From Labia minor (taxonomy: Eukaryota > Arthropoda > Insecta > Dermaptera > Spongiphoridae), in contig OY720348.1 in assembly GCA_963082975.1 (NCBI GenBank), positions 17,041,146 through 17,105,145 of the forward strand: a stretch of 64,000 nt of DNA. The letters are read 5' to 3'. Below the pieces are notes generated by a model. The model was not told the origin of the DNA and did no database searches. It saw only the letters and a list, made by a program, of their open reading frames with translations. The translations under genes and the position numbers were made by a program. Positions within the stretch are counted from its first letter, which is position 1. The number at the start of each line of letters is the position of its first letter. Positions 59,195 through 64,000 of the stretch are shown in pieces.

Positions 59195-61189
59195 TTAATA
59201 ATTATCTTCGATAATACTTGCACAAGGTAACAATTTTTTTAAATTCTTAGGAGCATCTCGAGGATATACATTAGGTGGCAAGCCTTCTTGTATAATGTTC
59301 AATTTATGTAACCTCAAGTGCTTTTTAATTTCACTAACATCTCTTTTTACCCATGTGCCTACAAGAATTAATCTATATAATGTATTACACTGAAAAATGT
59401 ATCGAAGTACTTCATCACATATATATGAACAAAACAAAGACAAAGTATTTAATTTTTTTATTTTATGGATATCCTTTAGATCACTATGATTTAATGAAAA
59501 ACAGCGTTCTAATCGGAGATCTGTTAAATTTTCAAATTGATGAAGCAATTTCAAGGCATTTTTCTGGACATCATTGCAATGAAATATTTTCAAATTTGTT
59601 AATGGTAACCTTTTTTCAAGAAACACTTTAACTAGTTGCTCTGTAAATGAATGAATTTCCATAAGCATTACTTTTTTCAATTTACCTAATGGTGCCATTT
59701 CAAAATAACTCCTGAGAATTTTTTCTGGGCCACGGTATGTAATCTGTAGGTGTTCTATATTTTCTAATTTAGATAAATAAGATGGCCAGGTATTATCACC
59801 TGCAAGAAAAGCGATATCTAATTGTCTTAAATGAGAGAAGTTAACTATGGTTTTCAAATTCAATTTTGTGGATTGAATACAATAACCTCGAGCATTAGGT
59901 GACCAGTCTTCTTGTATAATGTTCAATGTATGAAACCGCAAGTGCTTTTTAATTACCCTAAAATCAATTTTTACCCTTGTGCCAAGAAGAATTAATCTAT
60001 ATAATGTTTTAAATTGAAAAATGTATGGAAGTACTTCATTACATATTAATTTACATCTCCACAAAGATAAAATATTTAATTTTTTTATTTTATGAATATC
60101 CTCTAGATCACTAGAAATTAATGCAGGACAGTGTTCTAATCGGAGATCTGTTAAATTTTCAAATTGATTAAGCAATTTCAAGGCATTTTTCTGGACATCA
60201 TTGCAACGAAATATTTTCAAATTTGTTAATGGTAACCTTTTTTCAAGAAACACTTTAACTAGTTGCTCTGTAAATGAATGAATTTCCATAAGCATTACTT
60301 TTTTCAATTTACCTAATGGTGCAATTTCAAAAAAACTCCTGAGAATTTCTTCTGGGCCATCGTATGTAATCTGTAGGTGTTCTAAATTTTCTAATTTAGA
60401 CAAATGAGATGGCCAGGTTTTATTATCCGAATCAAAAGCGATTTCTAATCGTCTTAAATTAGAAAGGTTTGCTATGGATTTCAATGGTTCAATTGTATTT
60501 ATCCAAAAAAAAGGCAAATTTAATGTTTCAAGTTTGTTCATTTTCATAAATAATTTATTAATGAAAAAATCTTGATCGTTCCAATTATCTGGAATAATTA
60601 ACTTTTTTAAATTTGGAAAAAAATAATTAATAGCCCATAGAAAAATATCATGTTTAATTAAATTACCACATAAAATAATTTCTTCTACCGTCTTGAAAAT
60701 AGGAAAAGTTGGCGATTTACCTTCTTGGACATCACTTGATAATTTTATTAGAAGATCTCGTAATCTAGCTAATTCACTTGTGGAGCAAACTCGAAAATCA
60801 ATTGTTTTTAATCTTAGCATGGATGAATGTTTTATAAACTTGATTAAAAATTCATAATTCCACTCAGTTACAACAACAGTTTCGATTAAAAAATAGAATC
60901 GTTCAAAAAACTGTTCAGCGTGGAAGGAATCCGAATGGTCGAATAATATTGGAGGTAAGGAATAAACAATTCCAGAATTGATAATCGCATCGTAATAATA
61001 TGAATCTTCACTAAAAACAAGCAATTGTTGAAATGTTGAATATTTCAGAATATTACCTACTAATTCTTGCGGTAATCTCCTCATATGTTGATGTAATTCT
61101 TGATCACAACTGTAATTTACAGTTGTTTTCTTTACAGGAGTTATCTTCTGAACACAATGGTTGGTTTTTTCCATCTTTTTGGATGGCAT
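59195..61189 (-). CDS. F-box-like / leucine-rich-repeat protein
   Basis: A 664-residue single-exon frame. Residues about 38-75 (MRRLPQELVGNILKYSTFQQ ...) fit an F-box, which would bind Skp1 in an SCF ubiquitin ligase, though the C-terminal half of the motif is weak. The rest is degenerate LRRs (LTNLKIFRCNDVQ, NLTDLRLEHCPAL, KLNILSLWRCKLI), usually a substrate-binding surface. Residues about 251-455 and 460-664 are two copies of one block, 209 residues (627 bp) apart. Their core, from GKLKKVMLMEIHSFTEQLVK through FLEKRLPLTNLKIF, is identical. Start: the Met at 61189 is favoured. An upstream in-frame ATG at 61240 would add 17 hydrophobic residues (FVFDFIFCFLI) that look like translated AT-rich leader but could be a signal peptide. 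The target is unknown. Confidence 0.8.
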   Translation of the reverse strand: MPSKKMEKTNHCVQKITPVKKTTVNYSCDQELHQHMRRLPQELVGNILKYSTFQQLLVFSEDSYYYDAIINSGIVYSLPPILFDHSDSFHAEQFFERFYFLIETVVVTEWNYEFLIKFIKHSSMLRLKTIDFRVCSTSELARLRDLLIKLSSDVQEGKSPTFPIFKTVEEIILCGNLIKHDIFLWAINYFFPNLKKLIIPDNWNDQDFFINKLFMKMNKLETLNLPFFWINTIEPLKSIANLSNLRRLEIAFDSDNKTWPSHLSKLENLEHLQITYDGPEEILRSFFEIAPLGKLKKVMLMEIHSFTEQLVKVFLEKRLPLTNLKIFRCNDVQKNALKLLNQFENLTDLRLEHCPALISSDLEDIHKIKKLNILSLWRCKLICNEVLPYIFQFKTLYRLILLGTRVKIDFRVIKKHLRFHTLNIIQEDWSPNARGYCIQSTKLNLKTIVNFSHLRQLDIAFLAGDNTWPSYLSKLENIEHLQITYRGPEKILRSYFEMAPLGKLKKVMLMEIHSFTEQLVKVFLEKRLPLTNLKIFHCNDVQKNALKLLHQFENLTDLRLERCFSLNHSDLKDIHKIKKLNTLSLFCSYICDEVLRYIFQCNTLYRLILVGTWVKRDVSEIKKHLRLHKLNIIQEGLPPNVYPRDAPKNLKKLLPCASIIEDNY

Positions 61190-61240
61190 GATTAAAAAAC
61201 AAAAAATAAAATCAAAAACAAAACAAATTGGTAAGTACAC

Positions 61241-62737
61241 TCAGTTAGCAAGCGTGCTAATGTTGACTTGGTGAGATGCAGAGAGCAAATGGTAGCTGAA
61301 GGAATTTGAGAGTGCCGTCTAAGTCGAAAAAAGGTGTGACAAAACAGGCAACCAATCAGAAGACTCCTTAAGTAAAAATAAGAGAGGGGTTCGAATCTTT
61401 TTTCTACCTACCCATACCTACCTCTTATATTATTTCAATATTTTAATTTTCTTATTTTTTAATCTCTCTTTGTAAAGATGAAATTATAACTTTCAAATGA
61501 TTATTTTATATAATCATTAAAAATCAGAATTTATAATTATTAAAAAAATCAAAATTGTTCATAAAAATGTCTTTTTATTTTTCATGATGTATTCACCGTG
61601 TATATAATATATGGAGTTTTTTTTTCATTAGATTGAAGACTATTTCAATTAATAAATATTTAATCGTTTTTTGAAATTTATTTAATTATTATTTTATTAG
61701 TTGTGGTGCTTATTCAAATCTTAATTGGCAGCATGGAACACATTCGATAAGGACTGACATTTATTTCGAGGGAAACGATCAGAACATTTATTCAAACTTC
61801 TTATTTAAACTGGTTTTAATATTTTTCATTATTAACAATTATTGTACTATATTTGTCTCCCGTACCTTTTTTTTATATCTTTTTTTTATTGTATCAATAT
61901 TGTATATTGTATATTGTTTTGTGTGTATTAATATTTTTTATATTTAATATTTTTTAAAAATTTTTTATTTAATTCCCAAATAAAATTAAAAATATTTATT
62001 TTAGCCCTTCAAGCCGCGAATTAAATTTTCCTATGCCAGCGCTCCGGTGGGAATTAAATGGGCGAAAAATGCACTTTCTTGCACTAGTACCTAAAATAAT
62101 TAATATCTCATAAACTACTCAACATAAATTTGTGAAATTTTCAAGAGATCTCAAGGGAAAATGTTTCTTTGTATACAAAAAATTTAATCAGCTTAGCTTA
62201 GGAATGGAGTCTTTGAAGTCTCTCGAAAAAAAACAAAGTTTTTTCTTCTTTGAAAAAACATGTGTTCGAAAAAAAAACAATAAAAAAAAGTGGAAAAAAG
62301 AGAAAGTATATTGAATGTAGTTTTAAAAAATGCAAAAATTTTCAAAATTGATAGAAGAATGGCAGAGAAACGCATATTTATATTTTAGTCAATATTTGCT
62401 AATTGCATTAAAATTAATTAATTATAATTAAATTATATTACTCCCATACCTTCTAGGGATCCATTAAAATATCTATAAGAATTGTCAAAAGTCTAGCTAA
62501 GTTTAAAGTTGATGGAAAATTGATTTCAATTTATCATAAGAGCGAACAGGCAGACAGGAGGACAGATAGACGAAAGCGAAAATAATAAAAACCTTATGAA
62601 AAATCGTAATTAAATAAAAAAATAATTTATTTCAAATATTAAAATAGAAAATAAAAAATACATGGTATAAAAAAAAACTAATTTAAGCTAAATTAATAAT
62701 TTTTAAAATTCATTCGCTTCTCTCCAAAATACATTTT
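61241..62737. other. Gene-free stretch upstream of the F-box/LRR gene
   Basis: The first 130 bp (61241-61370) are less AT-rich and probably hold the promoter and leader. Later segments (61990-62160, 62540-62590 with CAGACAGGAGGACAGATAGA) look like dispersed repeats, but no element ends were found. Confidence 0.45.
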
Positions 62738-62806
62738 TTTGAAGTGAAAACTTCTTTAGCGGCGTTGAGCACTTTTGCGGGATGGGGAAAAAGTATAGAA
62801 CTCGCG
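62738..62806 (+). repeat. Isolated module from the 1.6 kb repeat
   Basis: GAAGTGAAAACTTCTTTAGC through AAGTATAGAACTCGCGTGA is identical or nearly so to 6715-6782 and 22217-22284. Here it is followed by an unrelated GC-rich stretch (62806-63020). Confidence 0.85.
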
Positions 62807-63234
62807 TGAGGGAGACCGACGAAAACGACCCGACCCGACCGAGCGAGATATACGCATGCGCAATACGCCAGAATGTTAGACAGTACTACATCTGATATCG
62901 GCGATATGTGAATGGTGAATTGGTGAATGTGGTCTGTGCAGGTCAGGCCCTGGACACCGAGCCCCCTCTCGTGAAAACATGTTACGCACTTAAGGCACAC
63001 CAGAGGCGCTGCTGGCACTAATTTAAATCCGAAAGTTGTTCATAAAACAACCAACAGATGCCGCACCAGGCTCATTTTTAAATTCATGAAATCCATTTGA
63101 ATCATTTGAAATATTGTGAAGTGTCGTAAACATGTAAACTGATGTAAACATCTGATTGTCTAACCTAAACAATTTGAAACAATTGTAAATATTATATTAT
63201 CTGACTGATCCGACACCCTCCAATTGCGATCAAT
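62807..63234. other. GC-richer stretch before the THAP fragment
   Basis: 62807-63020 is the most GC-rich non-repeat DNA of the window (CGACCCGACCCGACCGAGCG; CGCATGCG). No coding frame with family features was found. It may be the promoter of the THAP-like fragment or part of an unidentified element. Confidence 0.4.
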
Positions 63235-63569
63235 ATGAATAATAATAAAGTAAGTATGATTAATATAATTTTACTATTATTGAGGATTATTTTTCATTAT
63301 AAAGTTATATAATATATGTACATATAAATAAATTTTTGATTTTGCAGTTTTTAGATTGTATTCATAAGAATTGTGTTACAAATTCTCTACCTGGAGAAGA
63401 ACGAGGACACTTGTTCAGGTTGCCAATGAGTATAATAATAATAATAATAAGTATAATAGTCTGCTAAAATATCGTGTATGCAAACTTCATTTTAATGATT
63501 ATGATTTCTACACACCTGAAAAGAAGAAATTAATTCGTTGAAGGATACCCTTGAATATAAATCAAGATG
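63235..63569 (+). pseudogene. THAP-domain gene fragment with a frameshift
   Basis: Exon 1 63235-63249 (MNNNK, donor GTAAGT) and exon 2 63348-63569 (acceptor TTGCAG, donor GTAGGT). It reads FLDCIHKNCVTNSLPGEERG then HLFRLP. After an ATA microsatellite (63430-63455) the frame shifts and continues YRVCKLHFNDYDFYTPEKKK. The Cys-x4-Cys and Cys-x2-His pairs and the FRLP and HF motifs define the THAP zinc-dependent DNA-binding fold. An in-frame TGA follows LIR. Such domains occur in host regulators and in P-element-type transposases, and which one this was cannot be told. The shift lies in a microsatellite and could be an assembly error. Confidence 0.65.
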
Positions 63570-63761
63570 GTAGGTTTTGTGATATTTAATAATAGAATAT
63601 CCAAGGTTGGGAAAACAGAGGAATATATACCTCAGTTGTATAAATTTTATAATTATTTTTTAATTTTGTTTAAAAACATGTCACAATAATAATCTATTTA
63701 TTAAATAAATAGGTTACATAGAACATTATTCTTTTCATTTTAGATGTGCAATTTATATTAA

Positions 63762-64000
63762 TACTAGCTGCTCAGAGCGCCTTCGGCGCTCTTCACACCT
63801 AGACGGGGGCTCCGCCCCCTGTACCCCCGAGTGGTACATAGTATTTGATTGAAAGTAATAAAAGGTTTTCATCCATTTTGTTTCAATCAGTATATTACAT
63901 AAAACATTCATTTCTTTTTGTGTTCTTATTCAAAATCTATTTTAATTTAATCAGTAAATTAATTATATATATTATTATTATTGTATATGTTATATCTATC
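63762..64000 (-). mobile_element. LINE 3' UTR, runs off the window
   Basis: Matches 49500-49740 in the same orientation: GC-rich tail, TGATTGAAACAAAATGGAT on the minus strand, TA/GATA repeats at the edge. The tail holds two perfect hairpins, GAGCGCC-TTC-GGCGCTC (63775-63791) and GGGGGC-TCC-GCCCCC (63805-63819). The coding part lies beyond the window. Confidence 0.65.

Noticed and set aside
59353-59631. Plus-strand frame inside the F-box/LRR gene
   Set aside because: Antisense shadow of the minus-strand coding sequence.
1-64000. CRISPR arrays, operons, prophage or integrated virus genes
   Set aside because: No spaced direct repeats, no prokaryote-type gene packing, and no capsid, integrase or viral polymerase motifs; reverse transcriptases here are LINE type.

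Overview
The window is nuclear DNA from an animal, most likely an arthropod and probably an insect. The evidence is spliceosomal introns with GT/AG boundaries, TATA and AATAAA signals, single-gene transcription units, abundant hAT/mariner/LINE/SINE elements, and metazoan families (ubiquilin, M14A carboxypeptidase with a signal peptide, C2H2 zinc fingers, La, THAP). The DNA is extremely A+T rich by eye, roughly three quarters. Very AT-rich insect lineages such as some parasitoid wasps fit this, but nothing in the sequence fixes the species.

Layout. 1-9.7 kb: a complete ubiquilin gene on the minus strand in ten coding exons. One intron carries a 1.6 kb repeat and another a small hAT element. 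9.7-23.7 kb: no gene, a repeat field with hAT-type MITEs, a 604 bp foldback element, a tRNA-derived SINE and a second copy of the 1.6 kb repeat. 23.8-25.1 kb: two-exon C2H2 gene A (10 fingers). 26-29 kb: LINE 3' ends, a hAT MITE and foldbacks. 29.4-36.0 kb: a TATA-driven, nine-coding-exon zinc carboxypeptidase A gene whose introns are full of mobile DNA. 37-39.7 kb: a hAT element carrying the end of its own transposase, then a fragment of a La gene split by a mariner element, which is itself split by a hAT MITE. 41.0-46.7 kb: two more paralogues of gene A (gene B, frameshifted; gene C, 21 fingers) and a relic between them. 47.6-49.9 kb: dead Tc1 and LINE fragments. 51.2-52.6 kb: a different, decaying C2H2 gene on the minus strand. 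54.2-57.0 kb: a 5'-truncated LINE inserted in a SINE, with a 15 bp target duplication. 57.3-57.9 kb: a second La fragment that preserves the empty site of the mariner. 59.2-61.2 kb: an F-box-like/leucine-rich-repeat gene with an internal 627 bp tandem duplication. 63.2-63.6 kb: a broken THAP-domain gene fragment. 63.76 kb to the end: the 3' end of another LINE copy.

The genes do not form a pathway. Two are conserved single-copy-type genes: ubiquilin (proteasome shuttle) and carboxypeptidase A (secreted protease). Two others look fast-evolving: the C2H2 paralogues, which differ mainly at DNA-contact positions, and the F-box/LRR gene. The most notable features are the C2H2 cluster with a conserved upstream palindrome, the 1.6 kb repeat family with a tRNA-like box and long hairpins, a repeat family carrying paired TGACGTCA sites, and the nested La/mariner/hAT locus with its preserved empty site. 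Several apparent frameshifts (gene B, the LINE, THAP) lie in homopolymer or microsatellite runs and could be assembly errors.
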